DNA of 11,278 nt from Euperipatoides rowelli. Its lineage: Eukaryota; Onychophora; Udeonychophora; Euonychophora; Peripatopsidae. Where the stretch lies: the NCBI GenBank assembly GCA_003024985.2, contig PXIH01S0017835.1. One strand, written 5' to 3'. The position numbers were made by a program, and so were the translations under genes. This document shows, piece by piece, positions 1 to 8,771 of the stretch (its first letter is position 1; each line of letters opens with the position of its first letter). The notes under the pieces are model-generated. The model was not told where the DNA came from. It saw only the letters and a program-made list of their open reading frames with translations, and ran no database searches.

Positions 1-328
1 CACTACCTGTACAGCCGTTTCAATAGTGGCTCCCATGTATCATCAGCAGGGAGGAGGGTGTTTTATTAATAGTTATATAACCATTGAGAACTATAATCAA
101 AGGGCCTAACCCATTTTACTGACTATAAAATAAAAATAATGGTCTGAAAGTAATCAAAGATCTGATGCTTCGTTTTTAAAGCTTATAGAAAAAAACCTAA
201 CACAACCATTATACGGGTTAGATCCTTGACTATAATAGTTCTCAATATCTACATTAATATTAGTCACACACATCACTTCCTGCTGATTACAAATGGGGGT
301 CAATGTTGAAATGGCAGTAAATGGAGGA
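1..328. repeat. Fold-back (palindromic) MITE-like element
   Basis: The left half pairs with the right half around an axis near position 164.5. The blocks keep a constant coordinate sum of 329. Positions 42-50 (ATCAGCAGG) are exactly complementary to 279-287, and 84-94 (TTGAGAACTAT) to 235-245. Positions 12-23 pair with 306-317 at 10 of 12. Positions 98-112 (around GGGCCTAACCC) pair imperfectly with 214-230. This gives arms of about 100 bases around a less paired centre of about 100 bases. No transposase frame lies inside, so a non-autonomous fold-back or MITE-type DNA element is the natural reading. The left end may be outside the window, so no target-site duplication can be assigned and the outer limits are approximate. 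Confidence 0.62.
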
Positions 329-553
329 ATCTACCTAATTATTCATTCTAATTGTTTAACTTATTCTGTGTACTGAATGCATAAAAAATGAATTTTAACA
401 TATACTGTATAGTGTTTTTTTTAGAAATTATCCTCATTTATTTGAATTATTTTTTTTCTCTTTGCTTCTTTTATTATTTTTATTATTATTGTTATTATCA
501 AAGTATTTGTGAAGATGTGATGAGCAATGCATAGATGTGAAATCATATCATGC
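329..553. other. A/T-rich DNA, short TTA microsatellite
   Basis: No gene is visible. The only structure is a short imperfect TTA repeat on the plus strand at about 471-499, next to T-rich stretches at 416-422 and 450-460. It is ordinary low-complexity DNA. Confidence 0.5.
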
Positions 554-673
554 TTAACCTGGCAGTCATCAAGGTTTTAATGTCTTCAAACATGTCATTT
601 AGCTATGCACAGTGCTAGAATATTGTTCAGCCTTCTATTTTCCCAAATTAATCAGTTTTTCATCAGTCAACTA

Positions 674-705
674 TAGATGGCGCTGTGACTGCAAGGCATA
701 CCTTG
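674..705 (+). promoter_or_regulatory. TAGATGGCGCTG motif beside a small hairpin
   Basis: TAGATGGCGCTG at 674-685 agrees with the right half of the animal CTCF consensus (AGRKGGC followed by R and S). The usual CCAC half on the left is missing. It stands out as a GC-rich island in very A/T-rich DNA. Seven bases further on, CAAGG (692-696) pairs with CCTTG (701-705) across a 4-base loop. The motif is also often carried by arthropod repeats, so a regulatory role is only a guess. Confidence 0.2.
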
Positions 706-1110
706 ATTTCCTGTGATTTTATCTGTCAGATACATTGCAAATACTCACTAAGTTTTTTTATTTATTTTATTTTAACATTTATGTTTTCTAACATTTATTT
801 AGTTTTTGAAACAAAATATTATTACATTATATGCAGTTTTTTTTTGTCTAAATGTGTTTTTTTTTTTTAATAAGATTTGTAGCTATCAGATACCACAACT
901 ATTAATGTAACCTTTTTTTTTCCCACACCTTTTCTAATGATTATGTATTGGGGTAAAATACTAACATTATGTCAAACTATCATTTATGAACATTGTCAAA
1001 GTTTAAAGAATTTTATCATATTTAGTTGATTTGCAAAGATTGAATAGTGAGAAAGTAGAAAATATACACAGGTATCTCCCAGGTACACTACAATGATTAT
1101 TCTTACTTTG

Positions 1111-1119
1111 TGACCTTGA
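1111..1119 (-). promoter_or_regulatory. Nuclear-receptor type monomer site TCAAGGTCA
   Basis: The minus strand reads TCAAGGTCA, a perfect match to the extended half-site bound by FTZ-F1/NR5A and ERR nuclear receptors. It overlaps the right-hand inverted repeat. The left copy at 554-575 ends in AAGGT without the final CA. A 9-base match in 11 kb can be chance, so this is only a candidate. Confidence 0.2.
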
Positions 1120-1134
1120 TGACTGCTGGGTTAA

Positions 1135-2010
1135 TTTCATCACTTTATAACCAGCAGCTGTATGAATGGTGATAAGAATTTGGTTAGACAGGCTTTGTAT
1201 TGTAACAGTACATTAATTGGCAATAAATAATTCAATAGTTAGGAATGAAGAATATGCTCCTAATAGTTCAATCAGTTTTAGTCTCTTATTAATTAACATA
1301 ATAGAAACAACAATCTGAATTTATTGGCAAGATTCTGGTTGGTAAAGTACTTTTTTTTTAATGGTTGTATTTTAAATGCCCGTATAGTGTATCTATAATT
1401 TATATATACACGTAATTATACAATGTCACAAACATTATTTTAGAGCTTCTTCTTCCAGTATAATCTGAGCAAGTGAAGTTCTTTTCTTCATTCTCTATAG
1501 TTTAGTCTTTCTTTTATGGCTTTATTAAATTTGACTGGATTTTAATAGTAAATTTATTGATGACATAGCAGTTTCTCATTGGCTGAAACTGGCAAATGGA
1601 GAGGCATCAATTTTCCATGTGGGGCAATAAATTACGCAGAACATATTCATCATCGAATCATGTTACATTCAAATCAAGGTCTCATTTTCAAGTATAGTCT
1701 GTGCTAGATGTACTTCACATCACCATTTGCTGCAAGTTAATCTATCATTTTTGGCTCATGGTTTTATATTTTATTTTTTATTTAAAACAAAATAGTTGTA
1801 TAATATGTAGAGGGTTACCAGAATGCCTGTTAGCTCCAAATTCATTTATTTTTCTATTTACCAAGAAAATCTCATTATTTATTTTTATTATAATAAAGAC
1901 CATGGATGTATTTTAATCTGATATCCATTTTGCCTTTTCTTCGAGGAGTAAAATGTTACATGTAATACTTTTAAATATTTTTATAGTGTTTATTTTGCTG
2001 AACTCATTTT
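1135..2010. other. Gene-free A/T-rich DNA
   Basis: I find no supportable gene. The 71-codon plus-strand frame at 1701-1916 has no recognisable domain and an ordinary A/T-rich composition. GTTTC (1571-1575) and GAAAC (1585-1589) make a trivial hairpin. Nothing else stands out. Confidence 0.5.
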
Positions 2011-2214
2011 ATGTTTCCTTTGCAGGCTACTTGGTGAATGACTGAGCATCAAGCTAATCCAGTGCTGGACCAAACATTTACTAAATATATTTTCATGTTA
2101 ATTTCCTTCTCTACAAGATGCCAAGTGTAACCTTTTACCAGCCTACAGGATGTACTAGGCAAACTTCACCTTACTACAGAAATATTCTACTACTGTAATG
2201 ATTATATATATCTA
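1997..2214 (+). other. Candidate splice acceptor and noncoding or terminal exon
   Basis: A branch-point-like TGCTGAAC at about 1997-2004 is followed by a pyrimidine-rich stretch and TTTGCAG, with AG at 2024-2025. This is a good 3' splice-site context. The following 190 bases are less A/T-rich than their surroundings and end at a donor-like GTAAGT (2215-2220). All three frames from 2026 meet a stop within 20 bases; the frame-3 reading gives YLVND then TGA at 2043-2045. It could therefore only be a last coding exon with 3' UTR, or an exon of a noncoding RNA. No clear AATAAA follows closely. A chance match is quite possible. Confidence 0.18.
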
Positions 2215-2220
2215 TGTAAG

Positions 2221-2990
2221 TCCATATGGATTTGCTATAAATATACAACTATTCCTGTTTATTTATTTGAATGGTATTTTTATTTCTAAAAAGAACCCTC
2301 ACATTTATCTAATATATGGTACCCTGCCATACTAGAATAAGCAATTTCCATATAATTTGGCAGGTACAATGCTAAAATAATTTGCCTCAATGTATTTTAT
2401 GTATCACTATTTGCAAGACAATGATAATTTCTTTAGGGTTTAATATTTTTTGTGTTTACAGTATCATTTACAATGGCTTGTATGTTCATTCGAATTTTCC
2501 ATATTTTCAGGAGTCAAAACAAAATAAGAAATCCCTAAATTGTATTTGTTGCTATTAATCAATTTAAAACATGAAATATGTTACAAAGGATGCACTACAT
2601 AAAAAAAAAACAATGGGCATATTTAAAAAATATTTAAAAGAAAAACAATCACATGAAGTGCATTATATAGCATTTTTTAAAATAATTTTAAATTATTTAT
2701 TACCCTTTTAAGCAGTTTATAAACTATTTTATTGAAACCAGTAAACTGTCAATACACAGGGGAAATGCCCCCAAATGTACCAGTCAACCTGTAAATCAAA
2801 ATACAGAAACTTACAGTATCTCTAAAAAATACGAACATCAATCATTTACACTTGTTTGTGTGTCATTACTTCACCAAAATCCTTCAAAAACTTTAAAAGG
2901 TTAAAATTCCAAATCTGTCATATATCTTTTTTTAATATTTCAACGCAGACATTGGATTAATGTTACCATTCTAAAAATTGTGAAGCAGCA
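2221..2990. other. Gene-free A/T-rich DNA left of the LINE
   Basis: I see no gene here. Notable points are an A run at 2601-2610, a small GGGG/CCCC hairpin at about 2759-2772, and a short T run at 2927-2933. The T run could be a remnant of the LINE's poly(A) tail, since the LINE runs leftwards, but that is not shown. The 3' end of the LINE is not defined. Confidence 0.4.
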
Positions 2991-2998
2991 GGAAGTTT

Positions 2999-3420
2999 CT
3001 ATATTTCTAAAAGAACAATTATCGGCATTGTCAATTTAACCTTTTGTCTCCTATTAATCGCTATAAGTGTAGTAAACAATAAGTATTTATTCATCTCCAT
3101 CTTGAGAAGACAATCCAAAAATAATATCAAGTCCATAAAGTGTAAGCAATGGAAAAAAATATATGGTCTGTTTATATTGGCATTGTATATTATTTTGACC
3201 ACCAACCTACAAGCAATACACTATGAATCACCTTTAGTGAAACATTAATTATATTAGGGGCTCTGTAGGAATTAATAATTGAATATAAAATATCATTGCC
3301 ATAGTCTATAAAACAAAAGCTTGTTTTTATCCCCATAATAGAAGTGTCTAACATCTCTGTAATGAATCCTAGAGATATGGCCATAAAAAATTAAGTCATC
3401 CTTACTTCTTCAATTTTGAG
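2999..3420 (-). pseudogene. LINE ORF2 C-terminal tail, broken
   Basis: GLDIIFGLSSQDGDE is read at 3090-3134. The frame then shifts, and MNKYLLFTTLIAINRRQK continues from 3094 to a stop at 2999-3001. L1/Tx1 ORF2 proteins commonly end with a DIIFG-like phrase followed by a helix such as NHLLLLGKYYIYKCK, and this pair fits that pattern. Just upstream, in the frame that ends at 3001, CIAC and IFFHC can be seen at about 3140-3220. These could be the remains of the CxxC...HxxxxC knuckle found near the ORF2 end, but the spacing is too long, so that part is tentative. The adjoining open frame at 3190-3384 shows nothing recognisable. Confidence 0.6.
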
Positions 3421-4500
3421 TAACAGTAAGTTTTATCTTTATTTATTATTAGCTTATTGATAAAAACATTGGCAAATATTGATTTATTAATTAAGATAGG
3501 TTAAGTCTTAGTACCCCATTTTTAAAAGATGAATAAAGGCTATGACCCGAAAATAGAGTAAAACAATCTTTCCAGAAAATATATTACAGAGTCTATTTAT
3601 GTCAGAAAAAAAATCTTTGTAAATTCCACATGTGGATTGAAAAAGAAGATTTTTGATAGAAAATAGTAATTTATAATTTAGACTATTTTCTTTCCAAATT
3701 TGTCCAACATCTCTAATACAATTTGAATCTCATCAAATTAATTAAGAATGTCATCTGCATAAGTAAAATAAGTTAACTTTTTATTCATTATGTTAAGGTA
3801 CAATCTTGGTGTATTGTCTTCAATTTTTATTATAGGAGGGTCCAAGTGTAAAGAGATATTGATTTATCTCAGTGGTAACCCGTGGTTAACTCCAGTTTTA
3901 ACAAAAAATCACTCAAAACTTTGGACCAACAATGTATCCACTTTTTTTTTAAATTTATTTGGTTCCCTAATCCACTTGCTAGGTTTGAGAGTCCACAGTA
4001 TTTAACTATCTGAGTAATCATGATTTCCAGATTTACCCTATCAAAAGCTTTATGCAAGTCAATGAACACCACTTATAATTCCTTAACTCCATTGTTCTTT
4101 ACTTGTTTACACACCTTCTCATAAGGGTGTATGCATTGGCCAACCTCTCAGGACTAACTATATAGGGATGACTAAACTTAGTCTGTCATTTAAGAGGGTG
4201 ACAAACAGTCTAATAACCAAGTTTTCAATATTAATTTACCAAATATCATCCAATATAGGGATAACATGCTTTGTAGTCCACTCTCATTACGTTTTTGAAT
4301 ATTTTTTTTAAAAAATAAAGTCTGAAGAAAACTTGAGTTCTTTTGCATAAAGTTTTGTTATCCATTCATGAAATAATTTACCAGCAGGGTAATTAAAATA
4401 AAATAAAAATTTTAATATGCTATAATAGATGATGGTGCTTTTTTAATACAGTTTATTCATAAACGCCTTAATTACTTTAAAGTTATAGCTGGAGATTAAA
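3421..4500 (-). pseudogene. LINE ORF2 reverse transcriptase domain, broken
   Basis: The RT blocks appear in order on the minus strand. HEWITKLYAKELKFSS lies at 4323-4370, where active relatives have a phrase like YAKGELPSS. NDRLSLVIP, then VSPE, lies at about 4145-4190, matching the ANRLKxVLPxIISPEQ block. FIDLHKAFDRVN at 4031-4066 is motif A, with the catalytic Asp codon at 4058-4060. GVNHGLPLR at 3867-3893 corresponds to GVRQGCPLS. TYFTYADDIL is motif C, with YADD at 3750-3761. All catalytic aspartates are still readable, yet the blocks lie in different frames with stops between them. A 67-codon frame from 4072 to 3869 carries motif A. No functional enzyme can be made. Confidence 0.9.
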
Positions 4501-4669
4501 ATTTCATTATCAACATTTTCAAGTGTAAACGAGAGAAAAGGATTATCAAAGTTGTTCAAGTGTACAACCAAATCCTGGAAACACTTTTATAGTGGTTCAC
4601 TAGTGTATTGATTAAAATTCTTCCATGTTAAAATCTCTCAGTTAACCATAATAATGTGTAATATAAGAA

Positions 4670-4852
4670 CTATTTTTGTTCTCCTTGAATAATTTTGCAG
4701 AAATATCTCATGAGATCTTTAAGCTGTTTCCATAAGTAAAATAAATATTTTTGTGTTTTAGATTTAAAATATTTAAAGACTTGATTGCTTCTAACAACAA
4801 CAATAAAATTATCTCTCTTTAGGTTTACAAATTCCATAGGAGCTTCTTCCAT
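4670..4852 (-). pseudogene. LINE ORF2 linker between endonuclease and RT
   Basis: This is a 60-codon minus-strand frame rich in Lys, Phe, Leu and Arg (for example RSNQVFKYFKSKTQKYLFYL and WKQLKDLMRYF). LINE ORF2 proteins of the L1 group have a lysine-rich helical linker at this point between endonuclease and RT. The placement comes from its position between the two domains and from composition, not from a conserved motif. The stretch 4501-4669 belongs to the same linker but is too degraded to read. Confidence 0.5.
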
Positions 4853-4921
4853 TCACTGTGAAAAGCCGTGTCTACACTATAACCACACTAAGTTAGAGAT
4901 TCAGAGTTTATCATGAACCCA

Positions 4922-5600
4922 TTAATACAAACACATAAAATAATTGTAAACATCTATACCCAATGACATGGCTGGATGGAAATGTGTGTAATATCTCTTA
5001 ATGATTTTACCTTCATTGAATTTAATGGATGGTGTTGACAAATTAACAACAATTGCACCATGACCCAAATGTGGATTGGGAATGAACCTATAGGCAAGCA
5101 CATTGAAGTCTTAATGTCTCATGTAAGCATAGTCAATCCTCATAAATATGGTTGTAATAAAGTCATTTGGTATATGAATACTATGAAAATCTAAAGAAAT
5201 ATCACTTAGTTGTAATTTATCAAATAATTTACCCATCTTTTTAGATGGAAAATTATGCACAAATAAGTACCCTGCTACTAATATTTTTTATTAAATTCAA
5301 GTTTTATATTTTCATTACATATTTTAATAAAGCAAGATTTTTTAACACATTATACCTATATAAATTAATAATCATAATTTTAGTTCTGACGGGTTTAATT
5401 TACATACTGTACCATTAATCTTAGTTGAGATATGACCATTTCAAAATCTGCAATCAATAATTTTTTATTCAATAGAAAGGCCATCCCATGGGATGACTAC
5501 AACCCGTTGAACTGGAAAATATAAAAGTTAGCTGACCACTGAGACTAGTCAAAATTCACTAGTCTAGAAATTTTGTCTTGTGTAGGCTAATAACATCCAT
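4922..5600 (-). pseudogene. LINE ORF2 AP-like endonuclease domain, broken
   Basis: MDVISLHKTKFLD (5562-5600) corresponds to the DIICLQETK block, with the catalytic Glu replaced by Lys. GMAFLLNKKL (within 5434-5487) corresponds to GVAILINKKL. KINGTVCKLNPSELK (about 5378-5422) is followed after a frameshift by IMIINLYRYN, the IINLYAPN block. RVLICA then a stop then FSI sits where VLLGGDFN belongs. From 5236 down to a TAA at 4922-4924 there are 104 codons with only one internal stop. They contain GKLFDKLQLSDI, RIDYAYM (5120-5140) and IPNPHLGHGAIVVNLS, where SDH of the family reads LGH. These are the conserved endonuclease/exonuclease/phosphatase blocks of LINEs in the right order. About 20 residues seem lost after the GDFN block. 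Confidence 0.85.
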
Positions 5601-5639
5601 TTTGTTTGACACCTCCAAGCAAAAGAACACAGAATGTGA

Positions 5640-6220
5640 ATGAGCAAGTTGACCATGTTCCTTATTCCAGAGCTCTAGCTTCTGGACATGTGTTATAAAC
5701 AATGTTTCTAAAAGAATATTGTTTGAAAACTCTATTAGACACCTCTACTTTAAGTTTTTTTTTTTCTTTTTTAAGCGATTACCTTGTTTATCCCTTACAT
5801 CTTGGGCTAAAGGCTTAGATGCTCTTTCTACATCAAACACTGTCACTCTATCCTCCCATTTTAATCAATTACATTACTTCTATACAGTAGTTTCCCTCAT
5901 CTTTGCTTGTCCCTTTGTTTCCATTTACTACTATTAATGACTAACTGGTAAACATCCATGCTCTTACTTCTGGAGAAGTTGTGAAATTCTATTATTTTTT
6001 GCTCTGTAGCTTCTTGCTAGTCAAATCAAATTGCTTTATCTCTTCATATTTATGTAATAATAGGAGGTTGAAGGACTGTGTCCCACCCATAATCAATGAT
6101 AATTGCTCAATCAACAACTATTTTTAATTTCGTGAAAATACTGTTCAAATTATAGGACATAACTATTTAGCTTGCTGCATCTGATACTTTGCATATATGG
6201 ATAACCATTTGGTTATTCTT
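5640..6220 (-). pseudogene. Probable LINE ORF1 tail and ORF1-ORF2 spacer
   Basis: This lies between the zinc knuckle and the endonuclease, where the ORF1 C-terminus and the inter-ORF spacer should be. A charged segment is readable on the minus strand at about 5765-5860, including VFDVERASKPLAQDVRDKQG. This fits the hydrophilic tail common in such proteins but carries no diagnostic motif. The 72-codon plus-strand frame at 5719-5937 is antisense to it and is treated as chance. Confidence 0.45.
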
Positions 6221-6478
6221 TTAGGTGGTACAGAATTCCCATGGGCATACAGACATTTTGTCATCTGCATTCTGACAATGAAGACATATCTTTGGTCATT
6301 TGTTTATATGAAGATAAACTTTCAGATGCTAGATCTTTAAAAAATATGGTACCGGTATATCCAGAGTAATAATCTCAGGATGAAATTTGTAAGAAATTTT
6401 GGAGTATCCAAAGGCACAATTTCTGCCATTTGCTAGAGTCATTGGACCCAGGAAGATGAAATTGATTTTACCCCATGA
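6221..6478 (-). pseudogene. LINE ORF1 segment with CCHC-type zinc knuckle, broken
   Basis: One minus-strand frame of 85 codons, interrupted by two stops, reads PEIITLDIPVPYFLKI, then VYLHIN, then PKICLHCQNADDKMSVCP. The knuckle at 6245-6286 has the exact spacing C-x2-C-x4-x-x4-C of the CCHC zinc knuckle, but the His position is Asp (GAT, one base from CAT). The preceding phrase matches the general layout of Tx1-group and plant L1 ORF1 proteins, which have an IP...L.I.G..V.V.Y.GQPKTC run leading into the knuckle. ORF1 proteins with this motif bind the element's RNA. The N-terminal part of ORF1, right of 6478, is not recognisable. Confidence 0.7.
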
Positions 6479-7060
6479 CTCTAATAATTCAGGTAAATAT
6501 TTCCTTTGAAATGATGTCAGTATTTTATCACTGAAGATTTGGCAATTTATTTTCAGTCCTTTAGAGGTACAAAATGAATTTTTGTGGTATTAATAATTTT
6601 AGATAAATTCTGGAACTTGGCTGACTGTTCAGGAGCCAAAATATTATATAGATAAAATATTAGTTATTCAGTTGATTAAATGCTATCATAAAATGATTAA
6701 GTTATTAACTAGGCTAGTTGTTGAATGATATTTATTACTTCAGCTGTGGAATTAGTTATCTTTTATATCTGAGAATACTTTCATGTTCAGTTAATTATAA
6801 ACTTACAAATATTATCCCAATAGTAACACTTTTTTAAATATTTATTAATTAGCAAATTATTGGTCCCATAAGTGTTAATGGTTGCAGTATTAATGAGTTG
6901 CAACAATGGTTGACCCATTTGCATACTAAACATTAACAAAACATTTAAAAGGACACTTAAATATTTTCTACCCTAATAGGCAACGTTAATAATTTACTGA
7001 GAGAGTCCCACATTATTTATTTCCTTGACAAACAGCCTCAGAGTTTTTAGGGGCTTGAAA
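6479..7060. other. Unassigned DNA, possibly LINE 5' part
   Basis: The ORF1 N-terminus and 5' UTR of the minus-strand LINE should lie here, but I could not read any of it in any frame. A small stem GTTGCA/TGCAAC occurs at about 6882-6905. No other gene or repeat is visible. Confidence 0.35.
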
Positions 7061-7071
7061 ATTTGGTAATT

Positions 7072-7326
7072 ATTTTTTTTTTTTAAATAAATTTATTCAT
7101 ATCAATTCTAATCAAGACAATACTCATCATATTACAATAATAAATTCATACAAAGCTTATTTGAGGGTACAATATCATTAAAATACATAATACTTAATGA
7201 AAAATCAAATAAATTTATTTTACGGACAAATCAGGAAAAATGGTTTATGTAAATTTGAACTGGCGACCACCGGATCACTTGCAGTGTTGATTAAGCCAAC
7301 ATGACGACTCGACCAGCCCGCAGGGC
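7072..7326 (-). mobile_element. tRNA-derived SINE with poly(A) tail
   Basis: This is a 255-base minus-strand retroposon. Its head, reading leftwards from 7326, starts GCCCTGCGGGCTGGTCGAG and is tRNA-like. The RNA polymerase III A box is TGGTCGAGTCGT (7304-7315) and the B box AGTTCAAATTT (7251-7261), 42 bases apart. That spacing, a TGGTCGAG D-arm, and an extra arm between the TGTTG/CAACA stem and the B box suggest a class II (Ser- or Leu-type) tRNA ancestor. The body is A/T-rich and the element ends in about 12 A residues (T run 7073-7084). It has no protein, so it would have needed LINE enzymes to move. It is less decayed than the neighbouring LINE and so probably younger. I do not recognise the family name. 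Confidence 0.82.
7251..7315 (-). promoter_or_regulatory. Internal RNA polymerase III promoter (A and B boxes)
   Basis: The A box at 7304-7315 fits TRGYNNAGYNGG at 10-11 of 12 bases. The B box at 7251-7261 keeps GTTCRA but has T where the last two C bases are expected. The stem TGTTG/CAACA between them has a 7-base loop (GCTTAAT), as in an anticodon arm. The weakened B box suggests little or no present transcription. Confidence 0.6.
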
Positions 7327-7337
7327 ATTTGGTAATT

Positions 7338-7430
7338 TGTTACATGGAAACAAACTTGTTGTTAATCATTGGCCACCTAGTGGCAGAATTGATTATATAA
7401 CTTTTAAAAAAAAAAAAAAGTTTTTTTTAG
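7338..7430. repeat. Small hairpin and adjacent A and T runs
   Basis: GCCAC (7372-7376) pairs with GTGGC (7380-7384) across a 3-base loop. An A14 run (7406-7419) is followed by G and a T8 run (7421-7428), which can fold back on itself. No TIR or target-site duplication was found around them. Confidence 0.35.
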
Positions 7431-8479
7431 ATTGTCTTTATCTCAATGTTAATATGCTATTGTTATGAGATCCATTTTTTAAAAGTTTACAGTTATTGTT
7501 CAAAACAAGCAAGGTATTTATAACATAGAGAAAAAAACAGATTATCTGATGCCCCTAAATTTTATTTATATTTTTCCTTATTAAAGAAATAAATGTTGTT
7601 CATATATTATAATGTCTACATTTATGTTTCATCATTAATTTAAATTGAACTCTTTAATGAAGGCCAATTTATTTAGTATCCTTTCCCATAACACAGTCTT
7701 AAATATTGTATAATGATTCTGCAGGTGCCCCTCTGTTTCTTTAAGCCACTACCAAATTGATGATCCTAATGTGATCTACTAGAGTTGTAAGCATTATCAG
7801 AGGATTATTTTTGATGACATTAGTAATCACATAAGAATTATATACACCATCTGCACTAAAACATCTCCTACTTTGAAGAAACCACTGATTTGTTTAATAA
7901 TTAAAGTACCAGTGAGATATGTTGGCATGTTTAAAATGAAGCCAGCATGACTATGTCAATCATTTCTTGTTTCTGTATTTTTCTTCACTCTGTATGTCAA
8001 CTATGAGAAGGTTTGAATTGTTACAGTAAATGTTGTTGAAGCTGTCTATAGGCTTTGGATATTGGAATGAAATTTTAGTATAGGCAACTTATCAAGTGAA
8101 ATATTTTCTATTGATGCATTCATATGCTTGTGATTTATTATTAACTTTTTGAATCCCAATTAGTTATTAAGGGCAATTATTTTTTGTATTTTTGTAGGGA
8201 AAAAAAAATATTTAAGTTTCTATATATTATAATAATTCAGATAATATAGCTCATTATTATTTAGGATATTAAATTTACCATGATACTACTATGTTATGTT
8301 TAATATAATATATCCTATCATAAAAAAAATAAGGTTTTTATTTTATGACTTTACATTAGGAAAAGTTACGTATTTTGTCCCCTTCGCTTAACATAGGACA
8401 AGTCACAAGTTTATAAATTCATTATTCCAATTGATTTTTCATTTCTTCTTTAAAGTAATGAAGGTAATAGTAAGTTCTG
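7431..8479. other. Gene-free A/T-rich DNA
   Basis: No gene, RNA or clear mobile element is seen on either strand. Minor features are an A run at about 8202-8209 and an inverted TAGGATA/TATCCTA pair at 8262-8268 and 8311-8317. Confidence 0.45.
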
Positions 8480-8591
8480 CTCATGTGATTGATGATTCCA
8501 CCATTATCATGTATTATTACATAATGATAGCTTTGTAGCAATTTCATTACATCATATTTTGTGACTTAAATACACAACAAAATACACAGCC

Positions 8592-8675
8592 CATCATTAA
8601 TGATGTATGATTTCAAATCAGTAGTCCAAGTCTACCACATGAATCAAAGCTCATGATGACTTGTATGACTGATTT
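8592..8675. repeat. Perfect 14-bp palindrome and adjoining hairpin
   Basis: CATCATTAATGATG at 8592-8605 is a perfect palindrome. Just right of it, 8615-8631 and 8659-8675 are inverted repeats matching at 14 of 17, and inside these CATGA pairs with TCATG. Together they can form a hairpin of about 60 bases. This lies in the possible third copy of the tandem duplication described below. Its function is unknown. Confidence 0.45.
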
Positions 8676-8771
8676 ACATTGGAGAGTTTTATAGAGAGCT
8701 AGCTTATTAAAGAAACCACAGAGCCCAAAACTATATATATACAATAAAAAAGTAGAAGTGTCTTTTTATTT

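Larger units (their letters stand above)
554..1134. repeat. Pair of 22-bp inverted repeats bracketing 537 bp
   Basis: Positions 554-575 and 1113-1134 are inverted copies that match at 20 of 22 bases. They share the cores TTAACC and GCAGTCATCAAGGT, and the two mismatches are adjacent (TG against CA). They could be the terminal repeats of a non-autonomous DNA transposon. I see no convincing target-site duplication just outside them, and the inside holds no transposase: it is A/T-rich with T runs at 839-846 and 858-868. The 61-codon plus-strand frame at 685-870 is low complexity and probably chance. Two unrelated binding sites, or an older inverted duplication, are alternatives. Confidence 0.45.
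2999..6478 (-). mobile_element. Degenerate L1/Tx1-group non-LTR retrotransposon (LINE)
   Basis: Reading the minus strand from 6478 to 2999, pieces of one LINE appear in the canonical order. They are an ORF1 segment with a zinc knuckle (6221-6478), a charged ORF1 tail (around 5760-5860), an AP-like endonuclease (about 4922-5600), a linker (about 4670-4852), reverse transcriptase (about 3700-4500) and a C-terminal ORF2 tail (2999-3240). The order, the single orientation and the spacing are the main evidence; single motifs alone would be weak. The RT spacing, the phrase HEWITKLYAKELKFSS and the DIIFGL-type tail resemble the L1/Tx1 group rather than CR1, RTE or Jockey. Every segment is broken by stops and frameshifts, so the copy is dead and old. 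The 5' end lies somewhere between 6478 and 7060. The 3' end lies at or left of 2999. Confidence 0.9.
7061..7337. repeat. 11-bp target-site duplication around the SINE
   Basis: ATTTGGTAATT occurs at 7061-7071, directly left of the T run, and again at 7327-7337, directly right of the tRNA-like head. Two perfect 11-base copies placed exactly at the ends of a poly(A)-ended element are the mark of target-primed reverse transcription. Confidence 0.85.

Noticed and set aside
685-1916. Short plus-strand frames at 685-870 and 1701-1916
   Set aside because: Their composition is that of A/T-rich noncoding DNA, rich in Phe, Ile, Tyr and Leu, with no motifs.
3790-4005. A 71-codon plus-strand frame
   Set aside because: It is antisense to the LINE reverse transcriptase motifs and has no similarity of its own.
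7251-7326. A functional tRNA gene
   Set aside because: The T stem and acceptor stem do not pair, the B box is degraded, and the unit continues into a poly(A)-ended body with target-site duplications. It is a SINE head.
7372-7384. A CTCF site at CCACCTAGTGGC
   Set aside because: It differs from the consensus at several key positions and is better described as a small hairpin.
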